From a virus: a DNA stretch of 23,561 nucleotides. The first letter of the stretch is position 1. Every line of letters starts with the position of its first letter. Below, piece after piece: positions 1 through 5,830 of this stretch. The notes below the pieces were generated by a model, which was given only the letters and a program-made list of their open reading frames with translations, ran no database searches and was not told where the DNA came from. The stretch covers positions 1 through 23,561 of the IMG/VR virus record IMGVR_UViG_3300036826_000059; one strand, written 5' to 3'. Position numbers and translations under genes: made by a program.

Positions 1-127
1 ACGGCCGCGGGTCTATGCGTACGGCGAACTGCCGGAGCTCGTCGCCGCGATCGCGGCCTGCTGGCGCGAACACGAGCGGATCGAGAAAACCCATCAGAAA
101 GTGACGGCGCGCGTCTTTGTCCGGTGG
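1..127. repeat. 127-bp terminal repeat, left copy (circular contig overlap)
   Basis: These 127 bases are identical to the last 127 bases of the window (23435-23561). The repeat lies inside the integrase coding sequence and the reading frame continues correctly through it. A repeat of exactly 127 bases equals the largest k-mer commonly used by de Bruijn assemblers, so it is best read as the overlap of a circular contig, not as a biological terminal repeat. Confidence 0.95.
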
Positions 128-499
128 ACCGGGAAGAAACGGACGGGCAAGCCGGTCAAGTCCTGGCGCAAGGCCTGGCGGATCGCGTGCACGGCCGCGA
201 ACCAGGAGGGGCAAATCCCGCACAACTTCCGGCGCACGGCGTCGCGCAATCTCCGGCGCCGCGGCGTGCAGGCCGGCGAGCGGATGGCCTTGATCGGGCA
301 TCTCACCGATTCGATGGATCGGCGCTATGCGATCGTCGACGAGGCCGATCTCGCCGCGGCCGCCGGCCGCCTGGCGGATCTGGCGACGGAGGGCGCCGGG
401 GGCCCGGATCCGGGCGCGAACAAGATCAAAAACAAGATCACCGGCGGATCGCGGGGTCTGACGGCCGATGGGCGCCAGCGGTTAAGGCTTGTGAAATGA
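2..499 (+). CDS. int: Tyrosine integrase, C-terminal catalytic part (continues from 23561)
   Basis: This is the 3' portion of the gene that starts at 22758; after closing the circle the protein is 391 residues, normal for a phage integrase. The catalytic residues seen here, numbered on the full protein, are the H-x-x-R box (HNFRR, H300 and R303), the GH dyad (H326) and the nucleophile tyrosine in RRYAI (Y335), which forms the 3'-phosphotyrosine intermediate. The enzyme catalyses recombination between attP and the host attB. The C-terminal tail after the tyrosine is polar and reads NKIKNKI where the gene overlaps the left 22-bp repeat of the attachment region. The stop at 497-499 lies only 13 bases before the tRNA-like core, the usual arrangement for phages that integrate into tRNA genes. 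The window start truncates the 5' end only because of where the circle was opened. Confidence 0.95.
   Translation, partial: RPRVYAYGELPELVAAIAACWREHERIEKTHQKVTARVFVRWTGKKRTGKPVKSWRKAWRIACTAANQEGQIPHNFRRTASRNLRRRGVQAGERMALIGHLTDSMDRRYAIVDEADLAAAAGRLADLATEGAGGPDPGANKIKNKITGGSRGLTADGRQRLRLVK
419..440 (+). repeat. 22-bp direct repeat, left copy (candidate integrase arm sites)
   Basis: Two copies of ACAAGATCA start 12 bases apart (420-428 and 432-440), linked by AAA. The whole 22-bp block recurs exactly at 659-680, on the other side of the tRNA-like core. Paired short direct repeats flanking a core are the pattern of arm-type integrase binding sites in lambda-like attP sites. This copy lies inside the integrase 3' end. 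The function is inferred. Confidence 0.65.
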
Positions 500-512
500 A
501 GACGTTAGAGAA

Positions 513-556
513 TGGGCCCCGACAGGATCGAACTGTCGACACCGTGATTAAAAGTC
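513..556 (-). other. attP: attP core: 3' part of a tRNA-Lys(UUU) gene
   Basis: Read on the minus strand this is the 3' half of a tRNA. It contains an anticodon loop CTTTTAA (anticodon UUU, plus positions 548-554), the 3' anticodon strand TCACG, a five-base variable loop, a perfect T-arm (stem GACAG/CTGTC with loop TTCGATC, plus 521-537), the seven-base 3' acceptor strand GGGGCCC and discriminator A at 513. CCA is not encoded next to it. The 5' strand of the anticodon stem pairs at only three of five positions and no D-arm or 5' acceptor strand follows, so this is not a full tRNA gene. Such a fragment lets a phage rebuild the 3' end of the host tRNA gene when it integrates. The exact crossover bases cannot be read from one sequence. 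Confidence 0.85.
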
Positions 557-582
557 CTGGGCTCCATTCATTTTTTGCATAC

Positions 583-616
583 CGATCGGCGGATTTCCTA
601 GGAAATTCGCCGATTG
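583..616. repeat. 34-bp near-perfect palindrome in the attP region
   Basis: The two 17-base halves are complementary around the centre CCTAGG (597-602), with only two G-T positions. It lies between the tRNA-like core and the right 22-bp repeat. No T-run follows on either strand, so it does not look like a standard intrinsic terminator. It could be an operator, a site for a recombination accessory protein, or a transcript-end stem-loop for the integrase mRNA. The structure is certain; the role is not. Confidence 0.6.
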
Positions 617-658
617 TCATGTTCTGCGTTACGTCATTTCTCCGGGGTTTCAACGACA

Positions 659-680
659 AACAAGATCAAAAACAAGATCA
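659..680 (+). repeat. 22-bp direct repeat, right copy (candidate integrase arm sites)
   Basis: Exact copy of 419-440, offset by 240 bases, again with two ACAAGATCA units (660-668 and 672-680). It is non-coding here under the start chosen for the next gene. Together with the left copy it brackets the tRNA-like core, giving four candidate integrase arm sites. Confidence 0.65.
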
Positions 681-688
681 GCGGTTTT

Positions 689-1024
689 ATGCATAACAGA
701 CCACGGCCTCGAGCTCGGCCGTCCCGGCGGCGCCAGGAGGCGCGCGAACCGTCGCGGCGGTCGACCCTCGAGGCCGTCGGCGATCGCTCACGGTGCGCCA
801 CGCCAGCCACGCCGCCGGCCTTCCTGAGCGCCGATCCGAGTGTCCGGCAACTCACGCCGGACGGGACGCGCTACGGGATGGTGATCTCCGACGCGGAGGT
901 CGGCGATCTCGCCGCCGGGATCGTCCCGCAGACGCTCGTCGCGATCTGTCGGATGTGGCTCGAGGATGTGGACGAGGGCTATCGCCGGTTGGCCGATCGC
1001 CCGTACCGGAAGGCGCGCGCATGA
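689..1024 (+). CDS. Hypothetical protein, 111 residues
   Basis: I do not recognise the family. The first 45 or so residues are very rich in Arg and Pro and look poorly ordered. The second half, from about residue 50, looks like a folded domain with an acidic helix containing ICRMWLEDVDEG. The ATG at 689 has no good ribosome-binding site; the frame is open further upstream from a TTG at 614, and the internal ATG at 878 would give only the conserved-looking last 48 residues. The stop overlaps the next start as ATGA (1021-1024), which supports a real gene and starts a run of translationally coupled small genes. It is the first gene to the right of attP, so in a prophage it would lie beside the host junction. 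Confidence 0.6.
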   Translation: MHNRPRPRARPSRRRQEAREPSRRSTLEAVGDRSRCATPATPPAFLSADPSVRQLTPDGTRYGMVISDAEVGDLAAGIVPQTLVAICRMWLEDVDEGYRRLADRPYRKARA

Positions 1025-1236
1025 CGGCGATCCGCCCGTTCGATCTCGAGACGCTCCGGGCGCAAGGCCTTGAGACGATCGTCGTCGACCTGGCGGCCGG
1101 GACGCTCGAGCTCCGGTTTGCGCACTATGTCCAGATCTGGCAGCGTGTCCCGGCGCCGTCGCTCGCCGCCCAGAAGGGCGGGTACTTGCGCGCGTTTAAC
1201 GGCGAGCTCTACGTTGGGCCGAAAGAGACGCCATGA
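1021..1236 (+). CDS. Hypothetical protein, 71 residues
   Basis: A small protein with no recognisable family. It looks like a compact beta-rich domain: an N-terminal acidic helix, then alternating hydrophobic strands around LELRFAHYVQIWQR, ending in a charged tail. The start overlaps the previous stop by ATGA and the stop overlaps the next start at 1233 in the same way, so it is very probably translated as part of the coupled small-gene cluster. No catalytic motif or membrane segment is visible. Confidence 0.7.
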   Translation: MTAIRPFDLETLRAQGLETIVVDLAAGTLELRFAHYVQIWQRVPAPSLAAQKGGYLRAFNGELYVGPKETP

Positions 1237-1499
1237 AAACGCCGACGCGGCCGGCCGTGACGATCGAGATCTATGCCGACAGTCGCGAGCGCGCGCATTG
1301 CCGCGGCTGCGGCGCCGCGATCGAATGGGCCACAGTCGTCGCCACGGATCGCCGGCTCTGCTTCAATTCGATCCGGATCCTCGAGAAAAAACTTCTCCCG
1401 AACGGCACGATCGTCGCCGTCGTCGATCAATCGCTCAATCACTGGGCGACCTGCCCGGATGCCGATAAATTTCGCAAGCGTCGAGCGGATCAATCGTGA
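1233..1499 (+). CDS. Putative zinc-binding small protein, 88 residues
   Basis: Residues 22-28 carry HCRGCGA, a C-x2-C knuckle, and residues 70-75 carry HWATCP, a second His/Cys cluster followed by a basic stretch (KFRKRR). Such pairs usually bind one zinc ion. Small phage proteins of this type, with a CRGC start and an H-x3-C then P-x3-F end, are frequent in accessory clusters, but their role is unknown to me. The ATGA overlap with the upstream gene and GTGA overlap with the downstream one support expression. DNA or RNA binding is a reasonable guess only. Confidence 0.75.
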   Translation: MKTPTRPAVTIEIYADSRERAHCRGCGAAIEWATVVATDRRLCFNSIRILEKKLLPNGTIVAVVDQSLNHWATCPDADKFRKRRADQS

Positions 1500-1771
1500 A
1501 GATCTGGGTCGCCGGTAAGTACGGAGCGACGGAGACGCCGTATATCGTGACGCGATCGCTATCGCGCGCGATCATGCTTCAGGAACAAATGAACACGGTA
1601 CCCGGAACGATTCGAGAGTCGGGCTATCGGTTCGTATGGGAATTGCGATTCCTCGACGGCGAAGCGGTGGATCTACTCCTCACGACGACGGTTGACGGGA
1701 GGACGTTGTACATACACGGATACGCGGATCTCGACGACGATGTGGATCTCGAGGACGAGCAACAGCCATGA
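1496..1771 (+). CDS. Hypothetical protein, 91 residues
   Basis: Not recognised. It starts with GTG in a GTGA overlap with the preceding stop and ends in an ATGA overlap with the HNH gene. The protein is predicted by eye to be mixed alpha/beta, with aromatic strands (YRFVWELRFLDG) and a strongly acidic C-terminus (residues 77-89 mostly Asp and Glu). Its codon use is a little less GC-rich than its neighbours, for example in AGG, ATA and GTA codons. No catalytic motif is visible. Confidence 0.7.
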   Translation: MKIWVAGKYGATETPYIVTRSLSRAIMLQEQMNTVPGTIRESGYRFVWELRFLDGEAVDLLLTTTVDGRTLYIHGYADLDDDVDLEDEQQP

Positions 1772-2148
1772 TCCGGAAACCCTGTGCGACGCCGGGCTGT
1801 CCTGAGCTCCTCGAGCCGGGCCGGACGCATTGCGAGATCCATCGGCCGGCGATTCGCCAGGCACGCGACGAACGCCGGCGTGGTTCGCAACGGGATCGAG
1901 GGTATACGTGGGCCTGGGAGAAACGGCGCAAACTGTTTCTCCGGCGGTACCCCTTGTGCGGGATGCGGCCGGGCGGCTTGGCGCCGGTCCTGAGTGCCTG
2001 TTACGACGCCGGCCGGGTGACGCGCGCGACGCAAGTCGATCACGTCGTCCCGCATAAAGGCGATCGCGCGCGGTTTTGGGATGAGCTCGGGAACTGGCAA
2101 AGTCTGTGCGCCTCGTGCGGATCGAAAAAGTCGGCGGCCGGATTATGA
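1768..2148 (+). CDS. HNH endonuclease, phage type
   Basis: The 126-residue protein has an N-terminal Cys/His knuckle (C6, C11, C22, H25), a basic region with RGSQRDRGY, and the HNH core: D91-H92 in QVDHVVPHKGD, N109 in GNWQSLC and the Cys pair C114/C117. Metal-dependent nucleases of this family cut DNA; in HK97 and related cos phages an HNH enzyme near the terminase genes helps the terminase cut cos sites. Here the terminase genes begin 1.2 kb downstream. Two points are odd. The last His of the motif, normally directly after the second Cys of the pair, is Gly (CGSKKSA). The first zinc pair is widely spaced (C64 and C78). The fold call is firm, activity is uncertain. Confidence 0.88.
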   Translation: MIRKPCATPGCPELLEPGRTHCEIHRPAIRQARDERRRGSQRDRGYTWAWEKRRKLFLRRYPLCGMRPGGLAPVLSACYDAGRVTRATQVDHVVPHKGDRARFWDELGNWQSLCASCGSKKSAAGL

Positions 2149-2156
2149 GGTGACGT

Positions 2157-2330
2157 ATGGATCTGCTCTCCCTGATCGTCGTCGTCGCGATTATCGGGTT
2201 CGCGCTCTGGCTGGTGACGACGTATGTCCCCATGCCGGCGCCGGTGAAAACGACACTCGTGGTCCTGGTCGTCTTGCTGATCGTGCTTTCCGTCTTGCGG
2301 ATCGTCGTCGGGCCGGTACGCGTGCCATGA
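2157..2330 (+). CDS. Small two-helix membrane protein, 57 residues
   Basis: Two hydrophobic segments cover about residues 4-22 and 33-52, separated by a short loop with YVPMPAPVK. The pattern resembles the Thivi_2564-type small membrane proteins, which have no established function. It starts at ATG 2157 after GAGGTGACGT, a workable ribosome-binding site, eight bases past the HNH stop, and its stop overlaps the next ATG at 2327. In size and topology it could act as a holin, but it is far from any recognised lysis enzyme, so that is speculation. Confidence 0.75.
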   Translation: MDLLSLIVVVAIIGFALWLVTTYVPMPAPVKTTLVVLVVLLIVLSVLRIVVGPVRVP

Positions 2331-2461
2331 TCCGCCGGCCGTCTGATAGGGACGGGGTAACGAGGCTGGAAACGCGCCAGTCGTCTCAGGCCGTGAACCG
2401 TATGGTTCGCAGGATGAGTCGAGCAACTCCTGGCGATGTTGCAGACTCCCGGCGTGTATGA
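2327..2461 (+). CDS. Very small hypothetical protein, 44 residues
   Basis: A 44-residue basic peptide with many Arg and Ser residues and no recognisable domain. The main support is its fit: it begins in an ATGA overlap with the membrane-protein stop and ends in an ATGA overlap with the next gene (2458-2461), exactly filling what would otherwise be a 127-base gap. Codon use is atypical for this genome (AGG, GTA, GAA). A short non-coding spacer, or structured RNA, remains the alternative. Confidence 0.45.
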   Translation: MIRRPSDRDGVTRLETRQSSQAVNRMVRRMSRATPGDVADSRRV

Positions 2462-2670
2462 CACGTGAGGATCTCCTCGATCGGTTGAATCAAATCGGGG
2501 AGTTGTGGGTCCAGGCCGATCCCGGCGACGATCTCCAGGCCTTTCAGGAACGCGGGATCGCGCTCGGCGTGGCACTTGGGATCGTGGGCACCATTGATGC
2601 CCGACTCCTCGAGGATCTCGTGGAACTCGTGACGGAGGAGGCGCGGCGCGCCGATCCGCGTGTGCACTGA
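2458..2670 (+). CDS. Hypothetical acidic helical protein, 70 residues
   Basis: Not recognised. The sequence is almost entirely helix-forming, with two amphipathic stretches (residues 3-20 and about 45-62). The second contains LVELVTEEA, which resembles LLELVTEDD in the gene at 2934, so the two may be distant duplicates. It starts at an ATGA overlap. Its last codons and stop lie in a 25-bp sequence that recurs at 2939. Confidence 0.65.
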   Translation: MTREDLLDRLNQIGELWVQADPGDDLQAFQERGIALGVALGIVGTIDARLLEDLVELVTEEARRADPRVH

Positions 2671-2683
2671 CGGGCCTGGCCTG
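2659..2683 (+). repeat. 25-bp imperfect direct repeat, first copy
   Basis: This block matches 2939-2963 at 24 of 25 bases (the difference is G2672 versus C2952). Here it encodes the last residues and stop of the 70-residue protein; in the second copy it encodes the first residues of the 66-residue protein in another frame. It suggests a local duplication of about 280 bp. Confidence 0.7.
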
Positions 2684-2700
2684 TGAAAAGGAGAAGACGA

Positions 2701-2937
2701 ATGATTGTGACACTTGAAAGCACGGACAAGATTATCGAGCTCGAGACACCGAACGGGCGCGTTCCCGCGCGCCTGTGGGAAGGAAGGACGAGCACCGGGA
2801 TCGCCTGCCATGCATTGATCACTCGGATCGCCGTGCACAAAGACGACGATGCGAGTCAGTTTCAAGCCGAACTCCTCGAGCAACGGGCGCCGACGCCGGC
2901 CGTCGCGAAGGTCTATGAGACTCGCATGGTGCTGTGA
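2701..2937 (+). CDS. Conserved small phage protein, 78 residues
   Basis: Small proteins with this layout (an N-terminal beta segment, then VPARLWEG, then HALITRIAVHKD, then a Q-F-x-x-E-L segment) are common in temperate phages near the packaging genes, but no function is assigned. The start at ATG 2701 is preceded by AAAAGGAG (2687-2694), one of the clearest ribosome-binding sites of the cluster, so this gene probably begins independently of upstream translation. An in-frame GTG at 2683 lies before that site and is less likely. The stop overlaps the next GTG start. No nuclease or membrane motif is visible. Confidence 0.75.
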   Translation: MIVTLESTDKIIELETPNGRVPARLWEGRTSTGIACHALITRIAVHKDDDASQFQAELLEQRAPTPAVAKVYETRMVL

Positions 2938-3134
2938 CCGTGTGCACTGACCGGCCTGGCCTGGTGGTGGTGGAGGTACTCCTCAATGCCGATACCCTGG
3001 ATGCCTTACTCGAGCTCGTCACAGAGGACGACACCTTGGACTCGATCGATGCGGCCATCGGTCGCGCGATCGCGTGGTATCTCGAAGATCGCCGATTGTC
3101 TCCCAGGCCGCCGGATCAACGGGAGGGGGGGTAG
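2934..3134 (+). CDS. Hypothetical protein, 66 residues
   Basis: Starts with GTG in a GTGA overlap. It is a small acidic protein with VVVEVLLNADTLDALLELV followed by a second helix with AIGRAIAWYLEDRR and a basic, Pro-rich end. The LLELVTEDD stretch echoes the gene at 2458. The final codons are a run of G (3121-3131). No family recognised; it could be a small DNA-binding or adaptor protein. Confidence 0.6.
   Translation: MTVCTDRPGLVVVEVLLNADTLDALLELVTEDDTLDSIDAAIGRAIAWYLEDRRLSPRPPDQREGG
2939..2963 (+). repeat. 25-bp imperfect direct repeat, second copy
   Basis: Copy of 2659-2683 with one mismatch, at the 5' end of the 66-residue gene. See the first copy for interpretation. Confidence 0.7.
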
Positions 3135-3214
3135 TCCGCAGTTGTCCTCGAGGCGGCCTGTAACCATCTCCCGACCCATTTGCGCGCGTCCGCGAAATTC
3201 CGCAAGGGGTTAGC

Positions 3215-3397
3215 GTGATTCCGATCCTGACGTTGATCGCGCTCTGGGGACTCGTGGCGATCGTCGCGTTGCTCGTCCTCGTCGCGGCGTGCCTCCTGGT
3301 CGAGCTCCGTGCGATCCGGAACGTGATCCGGGAGTGTCTCGAGGTGGTGACACGCCGATCGCCACCGGATCTCAGGACGTTTCATGCGCGGTCGTAA
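3215..3397 (+). CDS. Small single-pass membrane protein, 60 residues
   Basis: Starts with GTG at 3215 behind CAAGGGG. Residues 2-30 form one long hydrophobic helix (LIALWGLVAIVALLVLVAA and on), followed by a charged amphipathic helix with RAIRNVIRECLEVV and a polar tail. It overlaps the start of the small terminase by 14 bases, so the two are probably co-translated. One-helix proteins of this size can be holin-like or anchor proteins; position before the terminase gives no decisive hint. The 80 bases before it (3135-3214) hold no gene I can support. Confidence 0.65.
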   Translation: MIPILTLIALWGLVAIVALLVLVAACLLVELRAIRNVIRECLEVVTRRSPPDLRTFHARS

Positions 3398-3854
3398 GCC
3401 GGTGCCAACGCAGTTAAAGCTCCTGCGCGGTAATCCGGGCAAACGGCCGATCGCGACGCATGAACCGGCGCCGGCCGCGCTCGAGGCCTCGACGGCGCCG
3501 CCGGCCTGGCTGGAGGCCTCCGCCAAAAAAGAATGGCGCCGGCTCGCGCCGCTCCTTGCGAAAAACGGGCTCCTCTCGGAGCTCGACGTCGACGCCCTCA
3601 CGGCGTACTGCATCACGTTTGCCGAGTGGCGCCGGGCGGCCGCGGCCGCGCGTAAGCAGTCGACGGTCATGTCGGCGAACGGGTTTCTCATGCCGTCGCC
3701 ACATGTGACGATGGCGCGCCAGGCGCTCGCGCTCTGTCGATCGCTCATGAATGATTTCGGGATGACACCCTCCGCGCGTTCGCGCGTCACGAAAACGGCC
3801 GTCCTCGCGCCGGTGCCAGTCGGCAATCCGCTCGAGAAATTTCTTCGGCGATGA
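3384..3854 (+). CDS. terS: Terminase small subunit, P27 family
   Basis: The 156-residue protein opens with MRGRKPVPTQLKLLRGNPG, the typical start of P27-type small terminases, followed by a Pro/Ala linker, a helix with PPAWLEASAKKEWRRLAP, and a helical core ending in a short region with NPLEKFLRR. Small terminase binds the packaging site on concatemeric phage DNA and hands it to the large subunit. Length matches the family. The ATG at 3384 lies inside the end of the membrane-protein gene, and the stop overlaps a new ATG at 3851. The large subunit does not follow directly; a 230-bp methyltransferase remnant lies between. Confidence 0.93.
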   Translation: MRGRKPVPTQLKLLRGNPGKRPIATHEPAPAALEASTAPPAWLEASAKKEWRRLAPLLAKNGLLSELDVDALTAYCITFAEWRRAAAAARKQSTVMSANGFLMPSPHVTMARQALALCRSLMNDFGMTPSARSRVTKTAVLAPVPVGNPLEKFLRR

Positions 3855-4083
3855 TTCGCAAACAAATGCCGATCCTTGGGGAGACGTCCACTGGATCCCT
3901 TGCTGCGATGGCAAATGGCGGCCGATTGGATCCGGGGTTTTCCCGTTGGCTCATGGGATATCCAATCGCGTGGGACGATTGCGCGCCTATGGCAATGCGA
4001 TCGTCCCGCAACTCGCCGCGGCCGTGATTCGAGCCTATCTGGATGCGATCGAAAACGCGGAAAACACCAACAAGGCCGAGTAA
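3850..4083 (+). pseudogene. C-terminal remnant of a DNA (cytosine-5) methyltransferase
   Basis: Reading the frame that begins at 3850, the translation includes GDVHWIPCCDGKWRP, FPLAHGISNRVG and RLRAYGNAIVPQLAA and stops at 4083. This is the characteristic end of phage and prophage C5 cytosine methyltransferases (the target-recognition end and conserved motif X region, in which GNAIVP is diagnostic). The catalytic part, with the PC and ENV motifs, is absent, and no usable ATG or GTG opens the frame at its beginning. The fragment lies between the terminase genes and overlaps the start of the large subunit. I infer that a full methyltransferase gene once stood here and was cut down. The same DNA in another frame encodes the 58-residue reading frame at 3851. 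Confidence 0.75.
3851..4027 (+). CDS. Small overprinted reading frame, 58 residues, methylase-tail-like
   Basis: The ATG at 3851 overlaps the small-terminase stop (ATGA), so translation is likely. The peptide contains GGRLDPGFSRWLMGYP and then AWDDCAPMAMRSS, which resemble the C-terminal end of another group of phage DNA methylases. It uses the same bases as the methyltransferase remnant, shifted by one base, so one of the two protein tails appears to be an out-of-frame reading of the other. With no catalytic domain it cannot be an active methylase. It could be a spacer peptide, an expressed relic or a new short gene. The stop is 15 bases before the large-terminase ATG. Confidence 0.5.
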   Translation: MIRKQMPILGETSTGSLAAMANGGRLDPGFSRWLMGYPIAWDDCAPMAMRSSRNSPRP

Positions 4084-5821
4084 ACGGCCGCCGGCCGTCG
4101 ATCCGGTGACGGCGTACGCGCGCGCCGTCGTCGCCGGCGAGCGCGTGGCCGGCCGGCTGGTGCGGTTGGCCTGTCAACGGCATCTGACCGATCTCGAGGC
4201 CTCGCCGGCGAACGGGCTCACCTGGCGGCCGGCGGAGGCGATCCGCGTCATTGCGTTTTTCGAGGAAGTGCTCTGCCTCCCGGAGGTGACGGCCGCCGGC
4301 GACGCGCTCGAGGAGGACACCCCGGATCCGGAGGCCGGCCGGCCGTTTCTCCTCCAACCGTGGCAGCAATTTATCAACGGCTCGCTCATGGGCTGGTACA
4401 CCACCAACGGGACGCGGCGTTTTCACGATGCGTACGTGGAGATTGGCAAGGGCAACGGGAAAACGCCGAACGGCGCCGGGCTGATGCTGTATTTGCTCGT
4501 CGCCGACGGCGAACCGGCGGCGCAAGTCTTTTTCGCGGCCGTCTCGCGCGAACAGGCGCGGATCGCGTTTGCCGACGCGGAAAAAATGGTCCGGGCCTCG
4601 CCGGCCTTGCGATCGCTCGTGCAGCAAACCGTGAATAACCTCGCCGTGGTGGAGACGGGCTCGTTTCTCCGCGCGATCTCGAGCGAAAAACGCGGCCTCG
4701 ACGGCAAACGCGTGCACGGCGCGCTCCTCGACGAGGAGCACGAGCACGCGACGCCGATCGTCGTCTCGAAAATGCGGCGGGGCACGAAAGGCCGGCGCAA
4801 CGCGCTGGTCATGCGGACGACGAATAGCGGCTTCGATCGGACGTCGATCTGCTGGCACGATCACGACTACTCCCGGCAAGTCCTCGAGGGCGCCATCCGG
4901 GATCCGACGTGGTTTGCCTTCGTGGCCGGGATGGATCCCTGCCCGGCCTGCCTCGCCGCCGGCAAGGAATTTCCGACGGACGACTGCGCCGACTGCGACG
5001 ACTGGCGCACGGAAGGCGCGCACTGGACGAAGGCCAACCCGAATCTCGGCGTCTCGCTCCCGTGGTCCTACCTGCGCGAGCTCGTGACGCAGGCGAAAGG
5101 CCGGCCGGAGGCCGTCTCGGATCTCCTTCGGTTCAATTTCTGCGTCTGGACGCAGGCGATCACGCGCGCGATCGCGCTCGCGCAGTGGTTCGCCTGTCAG
5201 GCGCCGCCGGCCGCGGCGGAGCTCGTCGGCGTCCCGTGTTACGGCGGCCTCGATCTCGGGATGTCGGATGATTTCTCGGCCTGGGTGCGTGGCTGGATGC
5301 TCGACGATGGCCGGCTCGTGGTCCGGTGTCGGTTCTGGGTGCCGGAAGGCGCGATCGAGAAGTTTCCGTCACGGCCGTATGACGAATTCCGGCGCGCCGG
5401 CCTCGTGGTGACGCCCGGCCCAACGACGGACTACGAGACGATCGAGGCCGCGGTGGCCGCGGATTGTGAGGCCGACGGGATCCGCGAGGTCGCGTACGAT
5501 AACCGCTTCGCCGAACAGATGGCGCAACGCCTGGCCGGCCGCGGGATCACGATGGTACACACGGGCCAGGGGTTTCAATTGAACGAGGCGATCCGCCGGA
5601 AACTCGAGCTCATCCAGACGGGCGTCCTCTGCCACGGCGGCGATCCGATCCTGGCCTGGATGGCCGGCAACTATGTCGTCCGGCACGGGCCGCGGGGCGA
5701 TATGCGGCCGGCGAAGGAGCGGGCCGGGGATAAAATCGACGGCCAGGTCGCGCTCGATATGCTGATCGATCGGATTGTCCGGCGCCCGAAGGCGCCGGCG
5801 TATCAAGTCCTGATTTACTGA
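4043..5821 (+). CDS. terL: Terminase large subunit
   Basis: A 592-residue packaging motor. The N-terminal ATPase has a Walker A at residues 135-141 (GKGNGKT) and a Walker B at 227-232 (ALLDEE); the C-terminal nuclease has acidic residues in GGLDLGMSDD (D404), VAYDNRF (D486) and GDKIDGQVALD (D563, D566, D572). It translocates DNA into the prohead and cuts it. Between the domains, residues 300-318 carry two C-x2-C pairs (CPAC and CADC), which could bind zinc. Length and order fit the HK97-type large terminases. The start at 4043 overlaps the end of the methyltransferase remnant; the conserved part begins at about residue 20 (DPVTAYARAVVAGE), so a GTG at 4108 is a possible alternative. The head genes follow downstream. 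Confidence 0.96.
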   Translation: MRSKTRKTPTRPSKRPPAVDPVTAYARAVVAGERVAGRLVRLACQRHLTDLEASPANGLTWRPAEAIRVIAFFEEVLCLPEVTAAGDALEEDTPDPEAGRPFLLQPWQQFINGSLMGWYTTNGTRRFHDAYVEIGKGNGKTPNGAGLMLYLLVADGEPAAQVFFAAVSREQARIAFADAEKMVRASPALRSLVQQTVNNLAVVETGSFLRAISSEKRGLDGKRVHGALLDEEHEHATPIVVSKMRRGTKGRRNALVMRTTNSGFDRTSICWHDHDYSRQVLEGAIRDPTWFAFVAGMDPCPACLAAGKEFPTDDCADCDDWRTEGAHWTKANPNLGVSLPWSYLRELVTQAKGRPEAVSDLLRFNFCVWTQAITRAIALAQWFACQAPPAAAELVGVPCYGGLDLGMSDDFSAWVRGWMLDDGRLVVRCRFWVPEGAIEKFPSRPYDEFRRAGLVVTPGPTTDYETIEAAVAADCEADGIREVAYDNRFAEQMAQRLAGRGITMVHTGQGFQLNEAIRRKLELIQTGVLCHGGDPILAWMAGNYVVRHGPRGDMRPAKERAGDKIDGQVALDMLIDRIVRRPKAPAYQVLIY

Positions 5822-5830
5822 GAGGCGCGT

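Noticed and set aside
513-580. A complete tRNA-Lys gene
   Set aside because: Only the 3' half is present; no D-arm or 5' acceptor strand follows and the anticodon stem is mismatched, so it is an attachment-site fragment.
2331-2457. Structured RNA in the segment after the small membrane-protein gene
   Set aside because: Short complementary pieces such as CTGG/CCAG and GAACC/GGTTC exist but do not form a convincing fold, and a coupled 44-codon frame explains the segment.
3876-4109. A 77-codon plus-strand frame overlapping the methyltransferase remnant
   Set aside because: Third frame of the same region with no family resemblance and it overlaps the start of the large terminase by 67 bases; the two other frames explain the region better.
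3116-5023. Long open frame on the minus strand (635 codons) opposite the terminase genes
   Set aside because: Antisense of well-supported terminase genes; composition is rich in Arg, His, Asp and Pro, as expected from reversed GC-rich codons, and no domain is visible.
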